From an uncultured Lachnospiraceae bacterium (GTDB lineage: Bacteria > Bacillota > Clostridia > Lachnospirales > Lachnospiraceae): a stretch of 64,000 bases of DNA. The notes beneath the pieces were generated by a model, which was not told the origin of the DNA, ran no database searches, and was given only the letters and a program-made list of their open reading frames with translations. Location: assembly GCA_948688495.1 (NCBI GenBank), contig CAPQSW010000010.1, positions 16,789 through 80,788 of the forward strand, in the 5' to 3' direction. Each line of letters opens with the position of its first letter. The stretch's first letter is position 1. Made by a program: the position numbers and the translations under genes. Of this stretch, positions 8,539 through 17,635 are shown in pieces.

Positions 8539-9735
8539 TTAACTTCCTCCCAGCTTCCGGTATACCCAGCGCGGAACACCTGTCACGCTATGTCCAAACC
8601 GATAAGAAAAAGATTCATAAACTGCGCGGTTATCGTTCTCCAGATACATCCTGTCATTGTCAAGATAACGCATTGCAATGGTCAGATTGGCAATCTCACT
8701 CCTAAGTCCTGTCTTCTCGCGTTCTTTTCTGTCACACATCTCCCAAAGCTTAGTAATTTCTTCCTGTGTTTCCCTGTATAAACGCCCGTATTCCTCATTA
8801 TGCCTGACAGCATCCTCACGAATCCTCGCAATAATAGGGCTCAATATCCGTGTAACGTTTCGATCCATCTCACCAAGCATTCCTGTATCAATGTGAAACA
8901 GCGTCTCCATCATGGCCTCATATACAGGAACTGCGTAATCCTCATAAACGATACTGTCCCCCAAGAGCTGCCGGTATTCCTCATTCAGACGCACCACACA
9001 TAGCTGATGCAGCTTTTCCAGCCCATATTTCCTGGAAATATCAAGGTTATCCTGTATCCCTTTTAACACATCACAAACCTTCTTCTCATTCCAGGTTATA
9101 GTTTCATGACCATAACGGTAACAGTAAGAAGGTTTGTCTATTCCATAAAACCTGCCAGCGCAGATCATGGCTTCCACCATAAACGGCGGGTCCTGATACC
9201 TTACATATTCCTTAAAGAAAATCCCATGTTCCACCAGCATTTCCCGCTGGAAAATAAATCTCTGGTATCCAAAATCAAACTGATAATCCTTATAATCAAT
9301 TACGCCATCCTGCTTAAAATGATAGCCATAGTACCTGTCCTCAAATTCCTCATTGTATATCCCATCGTGGTAATCCATAAAGCTTCCACCGGCAATGCTG
9401 ACCTGATGCTGCTCTGCCGCCTGATAAAGCATTTCCAATATACCCTCTGAAGGATACCAGTCGTCTGGATCCATGAATATCACATACTTGCCCTTTGCCT
9501 GACGGATCCCTGTGTTCCTTGCCTTCGCCACACCCTGATTCTCCTGGTTGAGAATCGTGACACGTCCATCTTCCTGCTGGTACTGTTTAAGAATCTCCAG
9601 CGATGAATCCACGGAGCCGTCATTAATACAAAAAACCTCAATATCTTTAAGCGTCTGTCCAATGATGCTGTCCATACACTGCCCGAGATATTTTTCCATA
9701 TTGTATACTGGAACAATTACTGAAACTTTTACCAT
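8539..9735 (-). CDS. GT2 glycosyltransferase with coiled C-terminal region
   Basis: The 398-residue protein shows VSVIVPVYNMEKYL, CINDGSVDSS and FMDPDDWYPSEG, the standard GT2 N-terminal, nucleotide-binding and DxD motifs. Residues ~300-385 contain a Glu/Arg-rich stretch (RETQEEITKLWEMCDRKE) likely to form a coiled coil, then a short basic end. A GAGGA motif lies seven bases upstream of the ATG. It is three bases from the next GT2 gene, so the two are tightly coupled. The substrate is unknown. Confidence 0.86.
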   Translation of the reverse strand: MVKVSVIVPVYNMEKYLGQCMDSIIGQTLKDIEVFCINDGSVDSSLEILKQYQQEDGRVTILNQENQGVAKARNTGIRQAKGKYVIFMDPDDWYPSEGILEMLYQAAEQHQVSIAGGSFMDYHDGIYNEEFEDRYYGYHFKQDGVIDYKDYQFDFGYQRFIFQREMLVEHGIFFKEYVRYQDPPFMVEAMICAGRFYGIDKPSYCYRYGHETITWNEKKVCDVLKGIQDNLDISRKYGLEKLHQLCVVRLNEEYRQLLGDSIVYEDYAVPVYEAMMETLFHIDTGMLGEMDRNVTRILSPIIARIREDAVRHNEEYGRLYRETQEEITKLWEMCDRKEREKTGLRSEIANLTIAMRYLDNDRMYLENDNRAVYESFSYRFGHSVTGVPRWVYRKLGGS

Positions 9736-9789
9736 TTTACCGTCCTCTGCATTCGACTAACCATATCTAACCCATATTTTCTTTCTATT

Positions 9790-10785
9790 CTACAAGTCCT
9801 GCTCTTTGGTATTGCTGGCGCTTTCTCTTTTCTTTTTTTCCGCATCCTTGTCAAAATCCAGTTTTCTTACATGATACTGCACGTCTTCCAAAATCTTGCG
9901 GTTGGCAGATATAATATCCGCCTGAAGCCCCACAATAAATGTCTGGAATCCCAGAAGCATCAGCGTACTTGCCAGTATCAAAGACTGCATATGCCCGGCA
10001 CCGCTTCCACCGAAGTAAAATACAAGGAAACGTACCCCTATCGCAAGGCCTCCCAGGAACAACACACTTCCAATAATGGAAAAAACCATTAACGGCCGGT
10101 ACATCATAAACGCCCGCAGAATTGTAAGCATAGATTTCTTGACATAACCAAACATACTGTTAAACAGGCGCGACGGTCTTAATTCCGCATTCGTACGGAT
10201 TGGCACGGACTCCATGGCGATTTTGCTTCTTCCTGCCTGTACGATCGTCTCCAGCGTATACGTATATTCATTCACCACATTGAGCCGCATGGCAGCCTCC
10301 CGGCTGTAGGCACGAAATCCACTTGGCGCATCTGGAATGTCGCTTCGTGAAGCTTTGCGGACCACCCAGCTTCCAAAATGCTGCAGCTTTTTCTTCAGTG
10401 GTGACCAGTGCTCCGTATCATCCACCGGCCGTTCACCAATCACAATATCTGTTTTTCCTTCCATAATAGGGCGTATCAGTTTTTCTATGTCATCCGCACA
10501 ATACTGGTTGTCGGCATCAGTATTTACAATAATGTCCGCTCCATTGCGCAGACACGCATCCAGACCTGCCATAAAGCCTTTTGCCAGGCCTTTATTCCTT
10601 TTTAAATCCACAACATAGTGAACACCCCATTTTCTTGCAACCTCTACGGTATTATCCTTACTTCCATCATTGATAATCAGATATTCAATCTCATCAATTC
10701 CATCAATATGCTTTGGAAGATCATTCAACGCCACCTCAAGGGTTTCCGCTTCATTAAAACAAGGTATCTGTATAATTAACTTCAC
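9790..10785 (-). CDS. Polyprenyl-phosphate sugar GT2 (DPM1/GtrB-like) with C-terminal membrane helices
   Basis: The protein starts at GTG 10785 (VKLIIQIPCFNEAETLE), seven bases after a perfect GGAGG; an upstream in-frame ATG at 10836 would add residues that do not match the family. It has LIINDGSKDNT and NTDADNQYCADD (the DxD motif of dolichol/polyprenyl-phosphate mannosyltransferases) and two C-terminal membrane helices (FSIIGSVLFLGGLAIG and SLILASTLMLLGFQTFIVG). Such enzymes charge undecaprenyl phosphate with one hexose, used as donor by GT-C enzymes outside the membrane. The GT-C-like proteins of this locus (18781-20352, 34833-36914) are possible partners. A promoter-like site lies just upstream (10846-10874). 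Confidence 0.87.
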   Translation of the reverse strand: MKLIIQIPCFNEAETLEVALNDLPKHIDGIDEIEYLIINDGSKDNTVEVARKWGVHYVVDLKRNKGLAKGFMAGLDACLRNGADIIVNTDADNQYCADDIEKLIRPIMEGKTDIVIGERPVDDTEHWSPLKKKLQHFGSWVVRKASRSDIPDAPSGFRAYSREAAMRLNVVNEYTYTLETIVQAGRSKIAMESVPIRTNAELRPSRLFNSMFGYVKKSMLTILRAFMMYRPLMVFSIIGSVLFLGGLAIGVRFLVFYFGGSGAGHMQSLILASTLMLLGFQTFIVGLQADIISANRKILEDVQYHVRKLDFDKDAEKKKRESASNTKEQDL

Positions 10786-10845
10786 TTCTTTTCCTCCGTA
10801 CTCTCTATAATATAACCCTATCGTATAGATTACCACATTTTCCTA

Positions 10846-10874
10846 AATATATCACACTTATCCTGTAAATGCAA
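10846..10874 (-). promoter_or_regulatory. Candidate sigma-A-type promoter, distal sub-operon
   Basis: On the minus strand TTGCAT (10874-10869) and TATATT (10851-10846) are separated by 17 bases, with TG just before the -10. It lies in the 123-base gap upstream of the GtrB-like gene and would drive the genes from 10785 to the window edge. The spacing is ideal but the -35 matches consensus at only three positions. Its sequence is similar to the site at 18702-18730. Confidence 0.45.
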
Positions 10875-10908
10875 GAATATTGCCCGGAATTTGCCTCCGA
10901 AGGGCCTG

Positions 10909-11658
10909 TCATCCGGTATACTTTCTGACACCATGAAATGCATACATCAGGAAATAATAACAGGAAGCAATCCAGCCAAATCCCATATACCGATACACAC
11001 CAAACTGCATCTTCGCTGATTTAAGCTTATTTCTGGATTTCCCACCCTTACTCATGCGGCTTTTCAGCATAGGTTCATTGATTCCGTATGCCCTTCCATA
11101 TTTTTGCAATACCTTAAGCCACAGAATGTAATCCTCATGCAGTTCATCATGGCACATATAAAACTCCCTTGCCACCTGTGTCTTAATCACAACAGAGGAA
11201 CAGGGAATACTGTTGGTGCGAAGCAGCATCGGATATGTAATTTCCTCCGCCACCCCGATGATTCTTCCCATAGGGCTTCCATCCAGGTCCATCAGTTCCC
11301 TTGCCGTACAGCAGAGTACGAAATCCGTATCGTCCAATTTGGAACACTGCGCCCTAAGCTTCCCCTCGCTCCACCAGTCATCTGCATCAAGAAATGCGAC
11401 GTATTTCCCTGCTGCACGCTGGATTCCTATGTTACGGCTTTTTGCTACGCCCAGATTCCTGTCATTGTGAATCAGTATCACCTGATCTCCATCCGCGTAC
11501 CTTCCTGCAATTTCTGCCGTACGGTCCGTGGAACAGTCATCTATAATAAGAAGCTCTAGCAAAACATCCTGGCACAGCACCGATTCAATGGCATTTACAA
11601 TGTATTTTTCTGCGTTGTATGCCGGCATGACCACCGACACGGTCACCTGTTTCTCCAT
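10909..11658 (-). CDS. GT2 glycosyltransferase
   Basis: The 249-residue protein has VSVVMPAYNAEKYI, LIIDDCSTDRT and AFLDADDWWSEGK, the canonical GT2 motifs, in a compact single-domain enzyme without clear membrane segments beyond a weakly hydrophobic C-terminal helix (GFGWIASCYYFLMYAFHG) that may sit on the membrane. SD GAGGGAG precedes the ATG. It begins 17 bases after the priming transferase that stops at 11676, so it may add the second sugar to the undecaprenyl-diphosphate-linked residue; this is inferred from position only. Confidence 0.87.
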   Translation of the reverse strand: MEKQVTVSVVMPAYNAEKYIVNAIESVLCQDVLLELLIIDDCSTDRTAEIAGRYADGDQVILIHNDRNLGVAKSRNIGIQRAAGKYVAFLDADDWWSEGKLRAQCSKLDDTDFVLCCTARELMDLDGSPMGRIIGVAEEITYPMLLRTNSIPCSSVVIKTQVAREFYMCHDELHEDYILWLKVLQKYGRAYGINEPMLKSRMSKGGKSRNKLKSAKMQFGVYRYMGFGWIASCYYFLMYAFHGVRKYTG

Positions 11659-11675
11659 ATGTTCTCCCTCTAGGC

Positions 11676-13034
11676 TTACTTTACAGCCGTAACCTGTCCC
11701 TTATCAATTCCTTCCGTATTCTCCTTCTGGAAAATGATTTTAAATGTCATCAGCATCAGTTTTATGTCCAGCCAGAAAGAATAACTCTCAATATAAGTCA
11801 AATCAAGCTTAAGCTTGTCATATGGCGTAGTATTATACTTTCCATATACCTGAGCATATCCGGTAAGCCCGGCTTTTACCTTTAATCGAAAGCTGAACTC
11901 GGGGATAACAGCCTCATATTCATTTGCAATCACTTCCCGCTCCGGCCTTGGTCCCACGAAAGACATTTCCCCTTTGAGGATATTAAAGAGCTGGGGCAGC
12001 TCGTCAAAATGCGTTCTTCTGATCAGCCGTCCTACCGGAGTAATCCTGTCATCCTCTTTTCCAGCAAGCCGGGCGCCGTATTTCTCTGAATCTGTCCGCA
12101 TACTGCGGAATTTGATAATCTTAAATATCTCTCCATCCCGCGTCAGCCTCTCCTGCGTGTAAAACACCGGTCCTCTGTCGTACAGCTTAATACCAGCCGC
12201 TATCAGAAGCAGAACCGGAGATGAGAGTATAATTGCAAGCACTGATAACACAATATCCATCGTCCGTTTCACAAACCGCTGTTCAATTGTGAGCCCGCGG
12301 TTCCTTGAAAGCATCAGCGGGGAATCAAACAGATGGATCCGCTCCGTTCCTGTCAGGATAATATCTGAAATCTTAGGCGTGATATACGTCCGCTTATTCT
12401 GGTCAAAACAGAACTTCAAGATGGGATTCCGCATCTTCGTAGGCAAATCACAGAGCACCACCGCCTCATATTCCATAATCTTTTTGTATAGTGGTTTGTA
12501 ACCCATATATACGCTTGCCGTAGCACAGACATTGTATTTATCCTTGCGGGAGTTGATCTTATCAATCAAATCATCCGGTGAATGCTGTCCATATATGACA
12601 ATCATCCTTCTCGGAGGATACAATCTGGTATATATGAAACGCACCAGATAGACCCCCGGCAGGATTACCACAAGCTCCGCACCCATCAGCACCGCCATCG
12701 GGTGTACCGGCATATAATCATTGGCAATCATACAGACCTGGATATATCCGACTACATTGGTACAGAGGATTGCCAGTATCTGTGAGAGACATATATCTGT
12801 TATGCGCAGATAGCCTATGCGGTAACCGCCATATGTCCTGGTAAAAAAATACATAATCAGCGCATACATACCGATAACCGCCCAGTTTCCCCTGTTAAAG
12901 AATCGATTTTCCTTTACCATCATCGGTGTATAGATCTGATACCATGTATATCCAAACATCGCTGCCTCAATGAATAGCATGACAATGTTTGCCGTCAGAT
13001 TTAACAAATGCTTATACTGTTCTCTTCTCCTCAT
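11676..13034 (-). CDS. Initiating sugar-phosphate transferase (polyprenyl glycosylphosphotransferase, WcaJ/CpsE type)
   Basis: The enzyme links a hexose-1-phosphate to undecaprenyl phosphate and so starts a repeat unit. I set the start at ATG 13034 (MRRREQYKH), seven bases after AAGGA; a longer frame to 13139 would overlap the upstream gene. Four N-terminal membrane helices and a CoA-binding-like central part (~130-245) are followed by a further hydrophobic segment and the bacterial sugar transferase domain (~260-440) with KRTMDIVLS, KFRSMRTDSEKYG, RLIRRTHFDELPQLFNIL, SFVGPRPERE and GLTGYAQVYG. Whether the sugar is glucose or galactose is not decided by these motifs. It is the only priming transferase in the window. 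Confidence 0.92.
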   Translation of the reverse strand: MRRREQYKHLLNLTANIVMLFIEAAMFGYTWYQIYTPMMVKENRFFNRGNWAVIGMYALIMYFFTRTYGGYRIGYLRITDICLSQILAILCTNVVGYIQVCMIANDYMPVHPMAVLMGAELVVILPGVYLVRFIYTRLYPPRRMIVIYGQHSPDDLIDKINSRKDKYNVCATASVYMGYKPLYKKIMEYEAVVLCDLPTKMRNPILKFCFDQNKRTYITPKISDIILTGTERIHLFDSPLMLSRNRGLTIEQRFVKRTMDIVLSVLAIILSSPVLLLIAAGIKLYDRGPVFYTQERLTRDGEIFKIIKFRSMRTDSEKYGARLAGKEDDRITPVGRLIRRTHFDELPQLFNILKGEMSFVGPRPEREVIANEYEAVIPEFSFRLKVKAGLTGYAQVYGKYNTTPYDKLKLDLTYIESYSFWLDIKLMLMTFKIIFQKENTEGIDKGQVTAVK

Positions 13035-13102
13035 ATGCTTATCCTTCCCATCTGTACCGCGGAAAATCCGTGTTAGGTTAGAATTTTGTATAAATCCAGG
13101 AA

Positions 13103-14986
13103 TTACTTGCGGATCGTAACCTTCTTGGCACGACCCCATTTTCCATAGACTTTATTCTTCTTAGAATCCAGCTTATACGCGCGCGCCTGTACATAATACG
13201 TCTTGCCTGCCCGAAGGCCCGAAATGATCTTTTTATTTGATGAAATCATTTTCTTTTTAGCCGATGACATGCCGGAATTTGTGGCATAACGGATTTGATA
13301 TCCCTTAGCTCCACTCACCTTGCCCAACGTAATCTCCATCTTCCTGCCGGATTTGTTCTTCAGCCTGGTGACCGTCACAGCCTTGACCGTCACCTTCGTC
13401 CACTTCGCATAGAGGGTTGTATCCCCTGTTATCCTATTGCCAAAGTTCCATTTGGAAGTGCAGTTTTTATCCATATACCATCCTGCGAATGTATAATTTT
13501 TCCGTTTGGGGTTAGCAGGCTTTTTCAGTGGTTCCTGCGGCCAGGCTTTCTGTGCGGAAATCTTGCTTCCGCCCGCCGTATCAAATTTGACCATATACTG
13601 CCTGCCATTCACTGCAGCAGAAGCGATTGTGCTGTTCTTTTTTCCATCACATACAGCAATGGCTTTCAATGTCACATTCGTATTTACTGTAAATGTTCCG
13701 GTGTAATGACGACTTCTGGTGAAAGAGGAAGACGGGTCTTTTCCATCCATTGTATAGTAAATATCCGCCCCGGATGTAGCTGTCGTAAGCGTGATACTTA
13801 CCCCCTTCTCCGTCTTCTTCTGCTTAATCTGCGGTGTTGCCGTAATCTGGGACGGAACAGATAAAGTTCCCACCGTATCCTGTGTGGATCCCAAATCCTT
13901 TGTACAACTTGGCAGCAATCCCCGGTACAAATTCTCTATCATGTGGGAATATTCCCTATCTGCATATCCTGTGAGCGTTTTTTCGCTGACGCCAAACCAG
14001 GTATATCTTAAATCAAGCCCCTGTATCCCATCCAGATCGTCCCAGGTACAGTCCACATAATACCAGGAGTCGTTCAGGCAGACAATATTCCATGCATGAT
14101 TTGAGCTGGTTACCCCAATGGCGTCAATTCCAACACCATTCATAAGAATCCCAAATGCCTTCGTATAGCCCGCACAGACTGTATAATCTTCACAGAATAC
14201 GCTGTATGCGCTCTGATGATAAAGTGTCTTGTTGTTATCATAGGTCACCTTCTTTATAATCAGGTCATGGGCTATCCTTGCCTTCTCCAAATCGTTAGCC
14301 CCCTTCTCCACCTGTGCCTGCATCTTCTGTATCTGCCCCTTCATATCCTGCGTCTCCGATTTCCTCGTCTTTCCATCGGCAAACGCATCATATACCATCG
14401 GAAACAGAGCTTTCCCGCTGAACAGATAAGAACCTCCCTGCAGGAAATAATACTGCGGATTGGAATACGTGAACATAAGGTAAATATCGCCCGCCCGGAA
14501 CTTATTCAGCCCCAGCGTTAAAAACTCCACACCCTCTGTGACGTAGTACTGTTTCCGAAAACCATACTCATCCATAATTGACTGCGATTTTACATTTTCT
14601 GCAGATAACAGGTACTTCCGGCATTCATTATCCAGAAGATCCCAAAACTTACGCTCATTGTCATTTAGGCGGTTATACATGTAATTGGAAGAATACGCAT
14701 CCCAGGACGTATGATACACCTGAGAACCCTGCTCTGCGAAATTATACTGCAGTTCCCCCTCTGCCGCCTTAGTTTCATTTACGATCCCAATTTCTTCTGC
14801 CATCTCATCTGTAATCTCAATGGCTTCCTGCTCCTGCCTGCCGCCCTTGGGAACGGTTTCATCCAACTCCCGTTCCTGGGACGCCTGCAAAGTTTCCTCT
14901 GGTACGGCCGAAGCAAATGCCTCTGCCGATATTGCCGTAAAGCACATGATCCCTGTTAATAGAAATGTAAGTATGTGTTTTCCCAT
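13103..14986 (-). CDS. Secreted transglutaminase-like protein with chitobiase-like, B-repeat and FN3 domains
   Basis: The 627-residue protein has a signal peptide (ILTFLLTGIMCFTAISAEAFA). A transglutaminase-like core contains the catalytic triad in order: Cys in YTVCAGYTKAF (~268), His in SSNHAWNIV (~296) and Asp in WYYVDCTWDD (~311). Then come a chitobiase-C-like fold with DIYYTMDGKDP (~380-460), one InlB-type B repeat (GGSKISAQK to FAGWYMD, ~465-535) and a very basic FN3 domain (~535-627). Proteins of this type may cross-link or cleave peptide bonds at the cell surface; the substrate is unknown. No LPXTG or lipobox is present. SD AAAGGAGG lies upstream. It is located between rmlC and the priming transferase, hence co-expressed with polysaccharide synthesis. 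Confidence 0.88.
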   Translation of the reverse strand: MGKHILTFLLTGIMCFTAISAEAFASAVPEETLQASQERELDETVPKGGRQEQEAIEITDEMAEEIGIVNETKAAEGELQYNFAEQGSQVYHTSWDAYSSNYMYNRLNDNERKFWDLLDNECRKYLLSAENVKSQSIMDEYGFRKQYYVTEGVEFLTLGLNKFRAGDIYLMFTYSNPQYYFLQGGSYLFSGKALFPMVYDAFADGKTRKSETQDMKGQIQKMQAQVEKGANDLEKARIAHDLIIKKVTYDNNKTLYHQSAYSVFCEDYTVCAGYTKAFGILMNGVGIDAIGVTSSNHAWNIVCLNDSWYYVDCTWDDLDGIQGLDLRYTWFGVSEKTLTGYADREYSHMIENLYRGLLPSCTKDLGSTQDTVGTLSVPSQITATPQIKQKKTEKGVSITLTTATSGADIYYTMDGKDPSSSFTRSRHYTGTFTVNTNVTLKAIAVCDGKKNSTIASAAVNGRQYMVKFDTAGGSKISAQKAWPQEPLKKPANPKRKNYTFAGWYMDKNCTSKWNFGNRITGDTTLYAKWTKVTVKAVTVTRLKNKSGRKMEITLGKVSGAKGYQIRYATNSGMSSAKKKMISSNKKIISGLRAGKTYYVQARAYKLDSKKNKVYGKWGRAKKVTIRK

Positions 14987-15103
14987 ATTGCATCCTCCTT
15001 TATCCCTTCTTTAAAATTATGATTCCTTCTTTATTATGTGTCCTTCTTTCATTACTACCACTTTTATAATTCTTCTATCCCATATTTAGATCCGTATCAG
15101 AGC

Positions 15104-15685
15104 TTATTTCCCTTTGCGTCTGTTCACATATTCTTCAAGGCTGCCCCAGACCTTATCTTTATCTGACATAATTAGGTCTGCCTCCGTCATCCCTTCCGGC
15201 ATCGGCCAGTCTACGCCAATCTGCTCATCTTTCCACAGCAGTCCTCCCTCGTCATTCGGATGGTAAAAATCTGTCACCTTATAGCAAAATTCTGCATAGT
15301 CAGATAAAACGACAAACCCATGGGCAAATCCCTTAGGGATAAAAAACTGTTTCTTATTATCTTCAGATAATATGACTCCAAACCATTTCCCGAACGTCTC
15401 AGAGCCCTCGCGTAAATCTACGGCAACATCAAATACTTCTCCCTTTATGGCACGCACCAGTTTATCCTGCGGATAATTAATCTGAAAATGCAGCCCGCGG
15501 AGCACGCCTTTCTTTGATGCAGACTGGTTATCCTGTACAAATTCACAGTCAATGCCGGCTTCCTTAAAATCATTGTAATTGTATGTCTCCATAAAATATC
15601 CGCGTGCATCTCCGAACACAGCTGGCTCAATCACTTTAAGCCCTGCAATTCCGTTACAGTTTTCTGTCACTTTAATCTTTCCCAT
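15104..15685 (-). CDS. rmlC: dTDP-4-dehydrorhamnose 3,5-epimerase
   Basis: The 193-residue protein shows the cupin-type RmlC motifs: GDARGYFMETYN, NQSASKKGVLRGLHFQ (catalytic His) and AVDLREGSETFGKW, plus FFIPKGFAHGFVVL. It converts dTDP-4-dehydro-6-deoxyglucose to the 4-dehydrorhamnose form, the third step of dTDP-L-rhamnose synthesis. AAAGGAGG precedes the ATG. It follows rmlA, separated by a 173-base gap with palindromic repeats. Partner genes rmlB and rmlD lie 23 kb away in the same locus, which makes the pathway complete. Confidence 0.96.
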   Translation of the reverse strand: MGKIKVTENCNGIAGLKVIEPAVFGDARGYFMETYNYNDFKEAGIDCEFVQDNQSASKKGVLRGLHFQINYPQDKLVRAIKGEVFDVAVDLREGSETFGKWFGVILSEDNKKQFFIPKGFAHGFVVLSDYAEFCYKVTDFYHPNDEGGLLWKDEQIGVDWPMPEGMTEADLIMSDKDKVWGSLEEYVNRRKGK

Positions 15686-15716
15686 TTTATCTTCCTCCTT
15701 TTAAAATACATTCCAT

Positions 15717-15858
15717 AAATGCTTCGCATTTGCCTTGCTCTTTCTAAAATGCTTCGCATTTGCCTTGCTCCCTTCAAGTGGTAACGGCACGCGCCGCTTT
15801 GCGTCACCTGCCAAGTCGTCGCAAGGCATAATAGAAATGCTTCGCATTTGCCTTGCTC
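15717..15858. repeat. Three-copy palindromic intergenic repeat between rmlA and rmlC
   Basis: A 24-base unit occurs three times with no mismatch at 15717-15740, 15747-15770 and 15835-15858. Each unit contains the inverted repeat AAATGC-TTC-GCATTT followed by GCCTTGCTC. Between copies 2 and 3 a GCAAGGC (15821-15827) is complementary to the GCCTTGC of the flanking units, and an inner stem (GGTGACG with CGTTACC on the minus strand, allowing a G-U) lies between. The whole forms a folded RNA-like or REP/MITE-like element, and copy 3 touches the rmlA stop codon. Nothing suggests a coding role. Confidence 0.8.
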
Positions 15859-16737
15859 CTATAATCCTTCCGCAACTTCCATCAGATACTGTCCATACTC
15901 TGTCTTCATCAAGGGATCTGCCAGCCGCTTCAACTGCTCCTTATCAATAAACCCTCGTTTATAAGCTATTTCTTCAATACAGGAGATATATAGACCCTGG
16001 CGTTTCTGGAATGCGGACACAAAATCTGCTGCTGCAAGAAGCATATCATGATTGCCGGTATCCAGCCATGCAAATCCCCGCCCCAATGTCTCAACCTTAA
16101 GGCTGCCACGCCTTAAATACTCATTATTGACGCTGGTAATTTCAATCTCGCCCCGCGCAGACGGCTTGACATTCCTGGCAATCTCTACCACGTCATTGTC
16201 ATAAAAATATAATCCCGGCACTGCATAATTTGACTTAGGCTTTTCGGGCTTCTCCTCTATCGAAATAGCTGTCCCTTTCTCATCAAATTCCACAACACCA
16301 TACTCTTTGGGGTCTCTGACATAATATCCAAAAATTGTAGCTCCCGCCTGGCTCTCTGTCCTGTCAGCAGCCGTACGCAATACCCTTGAGAAGCTCTGTC
16401 CATAGAAAATATTGTCTCCAAGCACCAAGGCCACAGCATCTTTTCCAATAAATTCCGCTCCAATGATAAATGCATCTGCAAGCCCCCTGGGTTCTTCCTG
16501 CACGGCATAGGAAAACCGCATTCCAAGCTGGCTTCCATCGCCTAACAGTTCTTCAAATACCGGCAAATCCCTGGGTGTTGAAATAATCAGCACCTCGCGG
16601 ATTCCTGCCAGCATCAGTGTCGACAGGGGATAGTAAATCATTGGCTTGTCATACACCGGCATAATCTGCTTGGAAATTGCCTTCGTTAATGGATACAGTC
16701 TTGTTCCGGAACCTCCGGCTAAAATAATTCCTTTCAT
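15859..16737 (-). CDS. rmlA: Glucose-1-phosphate thymidylyltransferase
   Basis: The start is ATG 16737 ([16 protein letters not shown]), preceded by GGAGG; the seven residues upstream in the open frame are not family-like. The protein (292 residues) has the nucleotide-binding loop [22 protein letters not shown] and LGDNIFYG, the normal RmlA signatures. It makes dTDP-glucose from glucose-1-phosphate and dTTP, the first rhamnose step. The gene follows the split membrane protein genes. Length and motifs are intact, so it should be active. Confidence 0.96.
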   Translation of the reverse strand: MKGIILAGGSGTRLYPLTKAISKQIMPVYDKPMIYYPLSTLMLAGIREVLIISTPRDLPVFEELLGDGSQLGMRFSYAVQEEPRGLADAFIIGAEFIGKDAVALVLGDNIFYGQSFSRVLRTAADRTESQAGATIFGYYVRDPKEYGVVEFDEKGTAISIEEKPEKPKSNYAVPGLYFYDNDVVEIARNVKPSARGEIEITSVNNEYLRRGSLKVETLGRGFAWLDTGNHDMLLAAADFVSAFQKRQGLYISCIEEIAYKRGFIDKEQLKRLADPLMKTEYGQYLMEVAEGL

Positions 16738-16807
16738 TTCTTCCTCCATCCTATACATATTTCTAATCTGCCTGGGTGTTTCGTCATATCATTTCCCATA
16801 AAACAAT

Positions 16808-17602
16808 TTATCCTTTTAATCGGTAAATATAATAAGAATCGCTTTCCCCAATTCTCTCATGCCCCAAATCACGCAAAGCTTCATCTGCAAATCCATTTTT
16901 ATAATAAACAAGATAATTACATTCTTCCTTTTTCGCGTATTTGGCAAGCTTCTTGAAATTAACCTCCGTACTATTCATAAGCGCATATAGCCTCCTGCAG
17001 TTTTTGCTCCGTCTGCCCAATCCCCTGGTTGCATCTCTTCCATAGGGCATCTTGATGCTTCCATCATACTGGCGGATATAGGGGACCAGTTCGTTTACCA
17101 CAACAGCCTTTTTTTCTTCTATGCTGTTATCCCCGGCATCTTCATTTATCATGTCACAGACATCTATAACTTCCTGGGGAAGCTTATATGGATTCTGTGC
17201 TTCTACAAAGGGTTCTGTCTGGTAAACCACTGTGCCTGTAACAGCAATCACCACAAACATACAGGCTGCGCACAGACACCGCCTGAATCTGCCCTCCCCT
17301 GCTTTCAGCCTGAGCGAAAATGCATAGGCAATTACGATTGGCAGGGGGAGAATCCAAAACATACGCCAGTATACATCAGCACCCACACAATAATCTATAA
17401 TAATTTTTGCTGTCAAAGGACAAAAGAAAATTAAGAAAAAGCATGCCGTATACCCAGACAGCAAAAACGCATGGGATTTCTCCTTATTCCATTTACTAAG
17501 CCCTCCCAGAAGAAGTGCACAGCCCAGAAACAAAACCATATGCATACCTGTACCATTAAATAGTTTACAGGTCTCCCATGCACTCTGAACAACCTCTCTC
17601 AC
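16808..17602 (-). CDS. C-terminal part of a split membrane protein (DUF6077-like)
   Basis: The ORF is in the same frame as the gene that ends at 17636 and is separated from it only by that TAA. A GTG at 17602 (VREVVQSAW) has an AGGAGG six bases upstream; an ATG at 17626 is also in frame. The 264 residues contain about four membrane helices, the segment VYWRMFWILPLPIVIAYAF, then an extracytoplasmic or cytosolic C-terminal domain (~120 residues) ending YYIYRLKG. This looks like the second half of one polytopic protein. If translated independently from the GTG it could rejoin the first half; otherwise it is part of a pseudogene. Confidence 0.6.
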   Translation of the reverse strand: MREVVQSAWETCKLFNGTGMHMVLFLGCALLLGGLSKWNKEKSHAFLLSGYTACFFLIFFCPLTAKIIIDYCVGADVYWRMFWILPLPIVIAYAFSLRLKAGEGRFRRCLCAACMFVVIAVTGTVVYQTEPFVEAQNPYKLPQEVIDVCDMINEDAGDNSIEEKKAVVVNELVPYIRQYDGSIKMPYGRDATRGLGRRSKNCRRLYALMNSTEVNFKKLAKYAKKEECNYLVYYKNGFADEALRDLGHERIGESDSYYIYRLKG

Positions 17603-17635
17603 GGCAGTCCTCCTTTCCTTCTGCATATACAGACG

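Noticed and set aside
13035..13139. Longer N-terminus for the priming transferase
   Set aside because: It would overlap the end of the preceding gene, has no ribosome site, and adds residues unlike the family; ATG 13034 has AAGGA.
15717..15858. Possible CRISPR array from the three identical 24-base units
   Set aside because: Only three units, spacers of unequal length (6 and 64 bases), and each unit is a palindrome; no cas gene is near.
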